This document shows positions 39,529 through 51,765 of a stretch of 64,000 nt of DNA, one piece after another. Source of the DNA: Affinibrenneria salicis (GTDB lineage Bacteria > Pseudomonadota > Gammaproteobacteria > Enterobacterales > Enterobacteriaceae); assembly GCF_008710095.1 (NCBI RefSeq), contig NZ_VYKJ01000006.1, positions 1 to 64,000 on the forward strand, written 5' to 3'. Below the pieces are notes generated by a model. The model was not told the DNA's origin and made no database searches. It saw nothing but the letters and a program-made list of their open reading frames with translations. The position numbers were made by a program, and so were the translations under genes. How positions within the stretch are numbered: position 1 is the first letter of the stretch; each line of letters begins with the position of its first letter.

Positions 39529-40155
39529 ATGTTTAAACGTTTACTGATGGTCGCCCTGCTGGTGGTGGCCCCCTTAGCCAGCGCGGTGGACCAAACCAAT
39601 CCTTACCGCCTGATGGATGAAGCCGCGGCCAAAACGTTCGATCGGCTGAAAAAAGAGCAGCCGACGATCCGCCAGAACCCGGATTATTTACGCAACGTGG
39701 TGCGTGAAGAACTGCTGCCTTACGTGCAGGTGCGCTATGCCGGGGCGCTGGTGCTCGGTCGTTACTATCGCGACGCGACGCCGGCGCAGCGCGACGCCTA
39801 TTTCAAGGCGTTTGAGGCGTACCTTGAACAGGCCTATGGGCAGGCGCTGGCGCTGTATCACGGCCAGACTTATCAGATCGCGCCCGATCAGCCGATCGGC
39901 AACGCCGACATCGTGGCTATTCGCGTCACCATCATCGATAACGGCGGTCGTCCGCCGGTGCGGCTGGATTTCCAGTGGCGCAAGAACAGTAAAACGGGCT
40001 ACTGGCAGGCCTATGACATGATTGCCGAAGGGGTCAGTATGATCACCACCAAACAGAATGAATGGGCGGCAACGCTGCGTCAGGACGGCGTAGACGGCCT
40101 GACGCAGCAGTTGCAGGCGGCGGCCAACCGACCGATCACGCTGGACAGACAATAA
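39529..40155 (+). CDS. mlaC: Mla periplasmic lipid shuttle MlaC
   Basis: MlaC is the soluble shuttle that carries phospholipid between the outer-membrane MlaA complex and MlaFEDB. The 208-residue precursor has a signal peptide cleaved after ASA (about residue 19), then [20 protein letters not shown]. Its stop codon TAA overlaps the ATG of mlaB (TAATG). Confidence 0.97.
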   Translation: MFKRLLMVALLVVAPLASAVDQTNPYRLMDEAAAKTFDRLKKEQPTIRQNPDYLRNVVREELLPYVQVRYAGALVLGRYYRDATPAQRDAYFKAFEAYLEQAYGQALALYHGQTYQIAPDQPIGNADIVAIRVTIIDNGGRPPVRLDFQWRKNSKTGYWQAYDMIAEGVSMITTKQNEWAATLRQDGVDGLTQQLQAAANRPITLDRQ

Positions 40156-40448
40156 TGGCGACGCCGTTAAGCTGGCAGGCGCAGGGCGATGTGTTGTGTC
40201 TGCAGGGCGATCTGGACCGGGACACGCTGCTGCCGTTCTGGCGCGATCGCGAGTCGCTGCTGGCCGATAAACGCGCGCTGGACGTGAGCCGTCTGGAACG
40301 GGTGGATTCGGCCGGACTGGCGCTGCTGCTGCACGCCAGTCAGCAGCGCGTCGGCGAGGGGATCGCGCTTCCCCTGCACGGCGCGGGCGATCGGCTGCAA
40401 ACGCTGATCGCGCTGTATAATCTCAATGAGATCATACCGCTTGAGTAA
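40155..40448 (+). CDS. mlaB: Mla STAS-domain protein MlaB
   Basis: MlaB is a small cytoplasmic STAS protein that stabilises and activates MlaF. The 97-residue product starts at [20 protein letters not shown], by TAATG coupling to mlaC. The STAS segment LDVSRLERVDSAGLALLLH holds the conserved Ser/Asp region. A terminator follows, closing the operon. Confidence 0.95.
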   Translation: MATPLSWQAQGDVLCLQGDLDRDTLLPFWRDRESLLADKRALDVSRLERVDSAGLALLLHASQQRVGEGIALPLHGAGDRLQTLIALYNLNEIIPLE

Positions 40449-40481
40449 AACCGCCGCGTTTTAGCGCGCCGGCGTCTGACG

Positions 40482-40520
40482 ATCCCGCTGTTTACCGCCT
40501 TTGCAGCGGGATTTTCTTTG
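40482..40520 (+). terminator. Rho-independent terminator of mlaFEDCB
   Basis: ATCCCGCTG (40482-40490) pairs with CAGCGGGAT (40504-40512), followed by TTTCTTTG. It lies 34 bp past mlaB. Confidence 0.88.
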
Positions 40521-40592
40521 TTTAAGATAGCGCCGTATTCATCTAAGATACCTACCTGTTTATTATCCTCCCTGACTGCAGAATTGAGAGCA

Positions 40593-40847
40593 ATGGAAAA
40601 TAATGAGATTAAAGAAGTGCTGATGACAGCCCTGGCGCTTCAGGAAGCCCATATATCCGGCGATGGCAGCCATTTTCAGGCGATTGTCGTGGGTGAACAA
40701 TTTGCCGGCATGAGCCGGTTGAAAAAACAGCAGACGGTCTATGCGCCGCTGATGGAATACATCGCGGATAACCGGATCCACGCCTTGCAAATTAAGGCCT
40801 ATACGCCGGAAGAGTGGCAGCGCGACCGCAAGCTCATGGGTTTCTGA
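40593..40847 (+). CDS. ibaG: BolA-family acid stress protein IbaG
   Basis: IbaG is a BolA-like protein that binds iron-sulfur cluster-carrying monothiol glutaredoxin and affects acid tolerance. The 84-residue product starts at [20 protein letters not shown]. The BolA core [20 protein letters not shown] and the C-terminal [14 protein letters not shown] are present. It sits between mlaB and murA, as in E. coli. Confidence 0.96.
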   Translation: MENNEIKEVLMTALALQEAHISGDGSHFQAIVVGEQFAGMSRLKKQQTVYAPLMEYIADNRIHALQIKAYTPEEWQRDRKLMGF

Positions 40848-40889
40848 GCCGGCGTCGGCGCTGTGCGATAAGTTTGAGTTGAATATTGA

Positions 40890-42161
<1,272 letters not shown>

Positions 42162-42167
42162 CGGCCC

Positions 42168-42200
42168 GACGGCCGACGGGCAGGGCGCCCGCCGGCCGTC
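42168..42200. terminator. Shared stem-loop between convergent murA and degS
   Basis: GACGGCCGACGGGC (42168-42181) pairs with GCCCGCCGGCCGTC (42187-42200) with a single mismatch. It fills almost the whole 44-bp gap between the two convergent genes. There is no T run, so it is a very stable 3'-end structure for both transcripts rather than a textbook terminator. Confidence 0.5.
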
Positions 42201-42205
42201 TTCGA

Positions 42206-43261
42206 TCAGTTCGGAAATTCCTGAATAGTGACCTGTACGGTGAGAATTTTTTTGTTGCGGTCGATCACAATCGGAATGACCGTCCCCGGCGCCAGTTCGG
42301 CCACTTCATCCATGGTTTCCAGCACCGAGCGCACGGGTTTATTGTTGACGCTCAGCACCCAGTCCGCTTCCTGAATGCCCGCTTTATCCGCCGGGCCATC
42401 CGGATAAACCTCTTTGACCAGAATGCCCGGCATCTGCTGCGGCTGCTGATTCTGGTGATTGAACGCCTGGCCGCCCTGAATACCGATGTAGCCGCGGATC
42501 ACCCGCCCGTCGCGGATTAATTTTCCCATGATTTTGGTCGCCAGAGCGACCGGAATGGCGAAGCCAATGCCTTCCGGCGTTTCGCCGTCGTCGCTTTTAT
42601 CGAAAGACAGGGTATTGATGCCGACCAGTTCGCCCAGCGTATTGATTAGCGCGCCGCCGGAGTTGCCGTGGTTGATCGAGGCATCGGTCTGCAGGAAGTT
42701 TTGCCGGCCGAACGAACTCATGCTCACGCGGCCCGTCGCGCTGATAATTCCCTGGGTGATGGTTTGCCCGAGGTTATAGGGATTGCCGATCGCCAGCACC
42801 ACATCGCCGATGTGAAAGCTGCGTTTGGGGTTAACGGGAATGGCCGGCAGGTTGTCCGCATCCACCTTCAGCACGGCCAGGTCGGTCATATCGTCCGAGC
42901 CGATCAACTGTACCGATTCGTAAACCCGCCCGTCCTGCAGAGCGACGACGATCTGTTCGGCGTTATTGATGACGTGTTTATTGGTGAGGATATAGCCCTT
43001 ATCGTTCATGATCACGCCGGAACCGAGCGTCTGGACCGAAAGTTTGTCGGTGCTGCTGGCGTTAAAACTATTGTTATACACATTCACCACCGCGGGCGCC
43101 GCCCGGCGCACCGCCTGGTTATAGCTGACCGGCGTCGCACTCTGGTCGCCGTCGTCGCGGCCAAACAGCGAGCCGTTCGTGTTGAACAGAGCGGTCAGCA
43201 CCAGGACGACGCATGCCACCAGCAGGCCGATTAGCGCGGAACGCAATAACTTAATTAGCAT
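42206..43261 (-). CDS. degS: Site-1 protease of the sigma-E pathway DegS
   Basis: DegS is a membrane-anchored serine protease that senses misfolded outer-membrane porins through its PDZ domain and makes the first cut in RseA. The 351-residue protein has one N-terminal membrane helix (about 5-26). The catalytic His is in TNKHVINNAE, Asp in MTDLAVLKVD and Ser in NHGNSGGAL. A single PDZ domain follows from about residue 255. It is the second htrA-type gene of the degQ-degS pair. Confidence 0.97.
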   Translation of the reverse strand: MLIKLLRSALIGLLVACVVLVLTALFNTNGSLFGRDDGDQSATPVSYNQAVRRAAPAVVNVYNNSFNASSTDKLSVQTLGSGVIMNDKGYILTNKHVINNAEQIVVALQDGRVYESVQLIGSDDMTDLAVLKVDADNLPAIPVNPKRSFHIGDVVLAIGNPYNLGQTITQGIISATGRVSMSSFGRQNFLQTDASINHGNSGGALINTLGELVGINTLSFDKSDDGETPEGIGFAIPVALATKIMGKLIRDGRVIRGYIGIQGGQAFNHQNQQPQQMPGILVKEVYPDGPADKAGIQEADWVLSVNNKPVRSVLETMDEVAELAPGTVIPIVIDRNKKILTVQVTIQEFPN

Positions 43262-43314
43262 GGGATATGTCGTATCAGAACAGGGAAAGAATAGCGGCAG
43301 GATAGCATAAATTA

Positions 43315-43343
43315 ACCGGACACCGCAGCGCGCGGTATCCGGT
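43315..43343 (-). terminator. Terminator between degQ and degS
   Basis: A 12-bp stem with one mismatch (ACCGGACACCGC at 43315-43326 with GCGGTATCCGGT at 43332-43343) closes a 5-nt loop. On the minus strand it is followed by TAATTTATG. It suggests that degQ and degS are separate transcription units. Confidence 0.7.
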
Positions 43344-43378
43344 TTCAGGCGACGCGCCGGGGGGCGCCAGCGCGTTAA

Positions 43379-44749
43379 TTAACGCAACAACAGATAGATG
43401 GTGTCGTCGCCGCGCACGATATTCAGCGCCAGCACGCTGGGTTTACTTTCCAGCAGTTTGCGCAACTGGGTGATGTTTTCCACCCGTTCGCGGTTGACGC
43501 CGATGATGATATCGCCTTTCTGCAGACCCACCTGCGCGGCCGGCGAATCTTTGGCGACGTTATCGATCTGCACCCCTTTGCCGCCGTCTTTCAACTGGCC
43601 GTTGGTCAGCGATGCGCCCTGCAGGGCGGGCGACAGCGTTTCGGCGCTGGTGGTGGAGGAAGCGCTGTTATCCAGTACGACGGATACGTCCTGCTGTTTG
43701 CCGTCGCGCAGCAGCCCGACGCGGACGCTTTTACCCGGCGCGGTGGTGCCGATTTTAGCGCGCAGCTCGGCAAAGCTGTTGATCGGTTTGCCGTCGAGCG
43801 ACACCAGCACGTCCCCGGCCTTGATGCCGGCTTTGGCGGCGGCCGATTTAGGCAGCACTTCGCTGACGAAGGCGCCGCGTTGCGCGTCGACCTTAAAGGC
43901 TTTAGCCATTTCGGAGGTCATCTCGCTGCCCTTGATGCCGAGCACGCCGCGTTTCACTTCGCCGAATTCAATCAACTGTTGAGACAGGTTTTGCGCCATA
44001 TTGCTGGGGATGGCGAAGCCGATGCCGATGTTGCCGCCGCCTGGCGCCAGGATGGCGGTATTGATGCCGATCAGCTCGCCGTTCAGGTTCACCAGCGCGC
44101 CGCCCGAGTTGCCGCGGTTGATGGACGCGTCGGTCTGGATAAAGTTTTCCAGGCCTTCCAGATTCAGCCCGCTGCGGCCCAGCGCGGAAATAATACCGGA
44201 GGTCGCCGTCTGACCCAGACCGAACGGGTTGCCCACCGCCACGGCGAAGTCGCCGACGCGCAGCTGGTCTGAGTCGGCCATTTTAACTTCCGTCAGGTTT
44301 TTCGCGTCCGCCAACTGCAGCAGAGCGATATCGGTTTGCTCATCGCGTCCCAACAGCTTTGCTTCATATTCGCGGCCGTCGTTCAACTGCACGCGAATTT
44401 TGTCGGCGTTATTGATCACGTGATTGTTGGTCAGCACATAGCCTTTGGCTGCGTTGATGATCACGCCTGAACCGAGCCCTTCAAAAGGCCGGGAGTTCTG
44501 TTTTTCCGTCGGGAAGTTAGGGCCGAAGAAAAATTTGAATTCTTCCGGTACGCGCTGTCGTTGCAGCTGGGTGCCTTCCACGTGCACGCTGACTACCGCG
44601 GGCAGTACTTTTTCCAGCATCGGGGCCAGGCTCGGGAGCTGTTGTCCCTGGACTACGGCAGGTAGCGCAGCATTAACCGCCGGCACTGATGACAGTGCAA
44701 AGCTCATGCTGACTGCCAACACACTTAATAACAGTGATTTCTTCTTCAT
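43379..44749 (-). CDS. degQ: Periplasmic serine endoprotease DegQ
   Basis: DegQ is a periplasmic HtrA protease and chaperone for misfolded envelope proteins. The 456-residue precursor has a signal peptide ending near residue 27 (PAVNA). The catalytic triad lies in TNNHVINNAD, TDIALLQLAD and NRGNSGGALV. Two PDZ domains follow (about 260-350 and 365-455). Length and the short LA-loop suit DegQ rather than DegP. It lies upstream of degS, as in E. coli. Confidence 0.96.
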   Translation of the reverse strand: MKKKSLLLSVLAVSMSFALSSVPAVNAALPAVVQGQQLPSLAPMLEKVLPAVVSVHVEGTQLQRQRVPEEFKFFFGPNFPTEKQNSRPFEGLGSGVIINAAKGYVLTNNHVINNADKIRVQLNDGREYEAKLLGRDEQTDIALLQLADAKNLTEVKMADSDQLRVGDFAVAVGNPFGLGQTATSGIISALGRSGLNLEGLENFIQTDASINRGNSGGALVNLNGELIGINTAILAPGGGNIGIGFAIPSNMAQNLSQQLIEFGEVKRGVLGIKGSEMTSEMAKAFKVDAQRGAFVSEVLPKSAAAKAGIKAGDVLVSLDGKPINSFAELRAKIGTTAPGKSVRVGLLRDGKQQDVSVVLDNSASSTTSAETLSPALQGASLTNGQLKDGGKGVQIDNVAKDSPAAQVGLQKGDIIIGVNRERVENITQLRKLLESKPSVLALNIVRGDDTIYLLLR

Positions 44750-44885
44750 GGATGGTTAACTCTCTCACGACCTGCGGATGAATAACTCGATGATATATAA
44801 ACTCATAGCAACGGTGAAGAGTAGACCGGCGATAGATGTGTAAAGTTCACTGATCTTTCGTCAGTATAATGTAACAGGATAACGC

Positions 44886-44926
44886 GGGGGAGGGGGGCCC
44901 TTATGGGGCCGGGACGACCCCATAAG
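44886..44926. other. G-rich tract and hairpin downstream of zapG
   Basis: Four G runs (5, 6, 4 and 3 G) separated by short loops occur at 44886-44913 on the plus strand, the pattern of a possible G-quadruplex. Overlapping it, CTTATGGGG (44900-44908) and CCCCATAAG (44918-44926) form a perfect 9-bp stem. The hairpin lies 18 bp past zapG and may end its transcript, although no T run follows. Confidence 0.55.
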
Positions 44927-44943
44927 AGAAGGAAGACAAACCG

Positions 44944-45348
44944 TTAGTCGCGTTTGCCAGCGCCGCCGCGCAGCAGACCCGAGGCGCCGTCCGAATAATC
45001 GCGCGGCGGCATTTCCACCGGCGCCTGATCGTTATCGGCTTCCGCTTCGGTCAGCCGGTATTTGAAGGGGTTCTCCTGCAGCGGCATATCCGGCAGCAGA
45101 TTGCTGGAGCTCTTCGCCATATGTTGATACAGCTGACGATAATCGCGCGCCATGTTGTCCAGCAATTCCGCACTGCGGGCGAAATGACCTACCAGCTCCT
45201 GACGGTACTCTTCCAGCTCGGCCTTGTTCTTTTCCAGTTCGCTTTGCAACTCCTGCTGTTGACGCAGCTTACGATTGCCAAAACGCATGGCGATAGCACC
45301 AATGATGATACCGACAACTAAGCCAATCAGCGCATACTCCCAGGTCAT
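44944..45348 (-). CDS. zapG: ZapG (YhcB), envelope biogenesis membrane protein
   Basis: YhcB/ZapG is a small inner-membrane protein that links cell division and elongation with envelope lipid supply. The 134-residue product starts at MTWEYALIGLVVGIIIGAIA, a membrane helix at about 5-22. A coiled coil (about 28-75, QQELQSELEKNKAELEEYRQ) and a disordered tail follow. The open frame extends 19 codons upstream, but those codons lack the family sequence. It is divergent from zapE, as in E. coli. Confidence 0.95.
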   Translation of the reverse strand: MTWEYALIGLVVGIIIGAIAMRFGNRKLRQQQELQSELEKNKAELEEYRQELVGHFARSAELLDNMARDYRQLYQHMAKSSSNLLPDMPLQENPFKYRLTEAEADNDQAPVEMPPRDYSDGASGLLRGGAGKRD

Positions 45349-45569
45349 AATGACTCCTATTTTGACGTCGTTTTCCGTAGGGCTTTCTCGTTTAATACTG
45401 TCCACTATAACCGTTAACCTCGTCTCTGTGGAATCCTGAAGCGAGATGACTTAGGGTAATGATGCTTTTTATCCGTCGTTTAGCCGGTTAACTGCTACGA
45501 TTACCGGATAATGAGTCGCCAACGCACGCTAAATCAGCGCCAACTTTTTTCTCAGGGATTGCGGACAAC

Positions 45570-46688
45570 ATGCAGTATTCGACGCCATTGGCGCTTTATC
45601 AGCAGGCGCTGTCTGCCGGTGAATATCAGCCCGACGACGTACAGCGGCAAACCGTCATGCGTCTGGACAGTATCTGGCAGGCATTAGTGAACCGCCCGGC
45701 GCCGCGCGCGCCATCCGGCGCATTGCCGAAGCTACGCGCCTGGCTGGGCGGGCAAACGCGTCGGCCGGCGCCGGTGCAAGGGCTGTATATGTGGGGCGGC
45801 GTGGGGCGCGGCAAAACCTGGCTGATGGATCTGTTCTTCCACAGCCTGCCCGGCGAGCGCAAACTCAGGCTGCATTTCCACCGCTTTATGCTGCGGGTGC
45901 ACCAGGAGCTGAATCAACTGCAGGGGCTGGAAAATCCGCTGGAGAAAATCGCCGACGGATTCAGCGCCGAAACCGATGTGCTGTGCTTTGACGAATTCTT
46001 CGTGTCCGACATCACCGATGCGATGCTGCTGGCCGAATTGCTCAGAGCGCTGTTCGCGCGCGGCATTACGCTGGTGGCGACGTCGAACATCCCGCCGGAC
46101 GAGCTGTATCGCAACGGCTTGCAGCGGGCGCGTTTCCTGCCGGCCATCGAGCTGATCAAGCAGCACTGCGCGGTGTGTAACGTCGACGCCGGCATTGATT
46201 ATCGACTGCGTACGCTGACTCAGGCGCATCTGTATCTGACGCCCTGCGATGCGCAAACCCAGGCGGCGATGGGCCAAATTTTCGCCCGGCTGACCGGCCA
46301 GGCGGAGGTCGCGCCATCGGTGCTGGAGATTAACCACCGGCCGATGCCGGTGCTGGCGACGTATGACGGGGTGCTGGCGATCGATTTCCATACCCTGTGC
46401 GTAGAGGCGCGCAGCCAGAATGACTATATCGCGCTGTCGCGCCTGTACCACAGCGTGCTGTTGCATAACGTCACGGTGATGGGCGGCGCCGACGAGAATA
46501 CGGCGCGCCGTTTCCTTGCGCTGATCGATGAGTTTTACGAACGCCACGTCCGGTTGGTTATTTCGGCCGCCGCGCCGATGGCCGGTATCTATCAGGGCGA
46601 GCGTCTGGCGTTTGAATATCAGCGCTGTTTGTCGCGCCTGCAGGAGATGCAGAGCGAGGAGTACCTGCGCCTGCCGCATCTGGCCTGA
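45570..46688 (+). CDS. zapE: Cell-division ATPase ZapE
   Basis: ZapE is an AFG1-type ATPase that interacts with FtsZ at the closing division ring under oxygen-poor conditions. The 372-residue protein has Walker A GGVGRGKTW at about 75-83 and Walker B VLCFDEFFVSDITDAM. The conserved ATSNIPPDELYRNGLQRARF holds the sensor/Arg region. It aligns with E. coli ZapE throughout, ending LSRLQEMQSEEYL. Confidence 0.96.
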   Translation: MQYSTPLALYQQALSAGEYQPDDVQRQTVMRLDSIWQALVNRPAPRAPSGALPKLRAWLGGQTRRPAPVQGLYMWGGVGRGKTWLMDLFFHSLPGERKLRLHFHRFMLRVHQELNQLQGLENPLEKIADGFSAETDVLCFDEFFVSDITDAMLLAELLRALFARGITLVATSNIPPDELYRNGLQRARFLPAIELIKQHCAVCNVDAGIDYRLRTLTQAHLYLTPCDAQTQAAMGQIFARLTGQAEVAPSVLEINHRPMPVLATYDGVLAIDFHTLCVEARSQNDYIALSRLYHSVLLHNVTVMGGADENTARRFLALIDEFYERHVRLVISAAAPMAGIYQGERLAFEYQRCLSRLQEMQSEEYLRLPHLA

Positions 46689-46744
46689 AAAGGGCCCGAT
46701 GCGGACAAGGGCAAAAAAAGGTCGATCTTTATCGGCGACTTCTC

Positions 46745-46750
46745 TATAAT
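46745..46750 (+). promoter_or_regulatory. Promoter -10 box of rplM-rpsI
   Basis: A perfect TATAAT lies about 170 bp upstream of rplM. The -35 is weak (TCGATC-like at 17 bp spacing). The leader of about 160 nt that would result contains a hairpin region (AAAGTT with AACTTT near 46773-46791). In E. coli L13 represses its own operon through the leader, so autoregulation is plausible here. Confidence 0.55.
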
Positions 46751-46898
46751 CCTGCGACCCCACGTTACAACAAAGTTTTTTCCCGAACTTTGATCGCGCC
46801 GGCAATGGCTATTCGAGGGGATAGGTTTGCTGGACAAGATAGCCGTGTGAACCTCACAACACTATTTACTGAAGCGTTTGGCGTTCACCAACGTGTAA

Positions 46899-47756
<858 letters not shown>

Positions 47757-47790
47757 TTTCTGGCTGCCTCGCGGCAGTGGAAACGAGACG

Positions 47791-47820
47791 AAAAACCCGG
47801 CGCTGGTCGCCGGGTTTTTT
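47791..47820 (+). terminator. Rho-independent terminator of rplM-rpsI
   Basis: AAAAACCCGGCG pairs with CGCCGGGTTTTT around a 5-nt loop, ending in a run of six T. It works from either direction but serves rpsI, 34 bp upstream. Confidence 0.93.
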
Positions 47821-48096
47821 ATCCCTGATAGTTAGCCGTTCGCTAAAAAATAACCTTTCTTTATCGCCGGTTAACCATGAAATCCATCTTAGATCCCCAC
47901 AGAATGGACAAAATCTGCTAGACTGTCAGCCGCTTTTATATCCGTTTGCCAGACCGTAACTTTCCAGATCGACTGACTCAACCCGGCGTAGAATTAACGA
48001 CAAGGGGAACGGCAGGCCAATGGCAAAGGTATGCTGGATGGATTGTAGCCCGCGTCGGCTACCCGCCGTATTTTCTAGATAAACTTGGAGGTTTTC
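47821..48096 (+). promoter_or_regulatory. sspA upstream region
   Basis: These 276 bp between the rpsI terminator and sspA contain no gene. TAGACT at 47919-47924 resembles a -10 box and is followed by a leader of about 165 nt. The start of sspA is preceded by CTTGGAGG, a strong ribosome binding site. Confidence 0.4.
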
Positions 48097-48738
48097 ATGG
48101 CTGTCGCTGCCAACAAACGTTCGGTAATGACGCTGTTTTCCGGTCCGACCGACATTTTTAGCCATCAGGTCCGTATTGTGCTGGCGGAAAAAGGCGTCAG
48201 TGTCGAGATTGAGCAGGTAGACATGGATAATCTGCCGCAGGATTTGATTGACCTCAATCCTTATGGTTCCGTGCCAACGCTGGTTGATCGCGAATTAACG
48301 CTGTATGAGTCGCGCATTATCATGGAGTATCTGGACGAGCGCTTTCCTCATCCGCCGCTGATGCCGGTATATCCGGTAGCGCGCGGCAACAGCCGTCTGA
48401 TGATGCACCGTATTGAGAACGACTGGTATTCCCTGCTGCATAAAATCCTGCAGGGCAGCGCCCAGGAGGCCGATACGGCCCGTCGCCAGCTGCGTGAAGA
48501 ACTGCTGGCCGTGGCGCCGGTATTCAATGAAGCGCCTTATTTTATGAGCGAAGAATTTAGCCTGGTGGATTGCTATCTGGCGCCGCTGCTGTGGCGTTTA
48601 CCGCAGTTGGGCATTGAACTGAGCGGTTCCGGCGCGAAAGAGCTGAAAGTGTATATGACGCGCGTTTTCGAGCGTGACGCATTCCTGGCCTCTCTGACGG
48701 AAGCAGAGCGTGAAATGCGTCTGCAGACCCGGGGTTAA
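48097..48738 (+). CDS. sspA: Stringent starvation protein A
   Basis: SspA is a glutathione-transferase-like protein that binds RNA polymerase and alters transcription in starvation and acid stress. The 213-residue product starts at MAVAANKRSVMTLFSGPTDI after TTGGAGG. The thioredoxin-like N-domain lacks catalytic residues, as in the family, and PYGSVPTLVDRELTLYESRI is typical. It precedes sspB by 5 bp. Confidence 0.98.
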   Translation: MAVAANKRSVMTLFSGPTDIFSHQVRIVLAEKGVSVEIEQVDMDNLPQDLIDLNPYGSVPTLVDRELTLYESRIIMEYLDERFPHPPLMPVYPVARGNSRLMMHRIENDWYSLLHKILQGSAQEADTARRQLREELLAVAPVFNEAPYFMSEEFSLVDCYLAPLLWRLPQLGIELSGSGAKELKVYMTRVFERDAFLASLTEAEREMRLQTRG

Positions 48739-48743
48739 CGGGT

Positions 48744-49232
48744 ATGGATCTGTCGCAACTGTTGCCGCGTCGCCCATACCTGCTGCGCGCCTTCTACGAC
48801 TGGCTGCTGGATAATCAGCTGACTCCGCACCTGGTGGTCGATGTTACTCTGCCGGGCGTGATGGTGCCGATGGAGTTTGCGCGTGACGGACAGATCGTAC
48901 TGAACGTTGCGCCGCGCGCGATCGGCAATCTCGAACTGGCCGACGACAGCGTGCGCTTCAATGCCCGCTTCGGCGGCGTGCCGCGTCAGGTCTATGTGCC
49001 GATGGCCGCCGTGCTGGCGATTTATGCGCGTGAGAACGGCGCAGGGACAATGTTTGAGCCTGAGCCGGCCTATGAGAGCGAGCTGGCGGAATCGGCCGAA
49101 CCAGCCGCGTCTGAGGGCGCGGCCGCGATGTCGGTTGTCGAGAACGACGACCCGTCGTCCGCCGATGCGCCGGATGATGAGCCGCCGCCGTCTCCCGGAC
49201 GGGGGCGTCCGTCGTTGCGGGTGGTGAAATAA
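48744..49232 (+). CDS. sspB: ClpXP adaptor SspB
   Basis: SspB delivers ssrA-tagged proteins to ClpXP. The 162-residue protein has the substrate-binding domain at about 1-110 (RRPYLLRAFYDWLLDNQLTP), a flexible acidic linker, and the C-terminal ClpX-binding tail RGRPSLRVVK. It is the second gene of sspAB. Confidence 0.98.
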   Translation: MDLSQLLPRRPYLLRAFYDWLLDNQLTPHLVVDVTLPGVMVPMEFARDGQIVLNVAPRAIGNLELADDSVRFNARFGGVPRQVYVPMAAVLAIYARENGAGTMFEPEPAYESELAESAEPAASEGAAAMSVVENDDPSSADAPDDEPPPSPGRGRPSLRVVK

Positions 49233-49249
49233 CCCCGGCGCTATAAACA

Positions 49250-49280
49250 AAAAAGCACAGTTCATCACTGTGCTTTTTTG
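49250..49280. terminator. Bidirectional terminator between sspB and the acetoin reductase gene
   Basis: AAAAAGCACAGT pairs perfectly with ACTGTGCTTTTT around a 5-nt loop, with A and T runs on both sides. It therefore serves sspB on the plus strand and the opposing gene on the minus strand. A second palindrome, CCCCTCCCCGGGAGGGG, follows near 49296-49312. Confidence 0.92.
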
Positions 49281-49409
49281 TTGTCTGCCCTAAACCCCTC
49301 CCCGGGAGGGGTAATTGTTTTATAGCGCCGGCGAATCTGGCGTTAGCCAGTCAGCGCCCGCCGCCGGTAACCGGACGAACGTCGGCGAGGCCGGCCTGGC
49401 GACTAACGA

Positions 49410-50195
<786 letters not shown>

Positions 50196-50337
50196 TTAAA
50201 TTTTCCGTAACACTGCTGATATTCTTTAATTAAATTAATATTAATCTCTAAAAGAGAATAGTTCCAGTAAGAAGGGAAAGAGATGGAGAGCGGAGGGAAA
50301 GGAAAATTCGGGCCGGCACGGCGGCCCGAAGGGAAAG

Positions 50338-51765
<1,428 letters not shown>

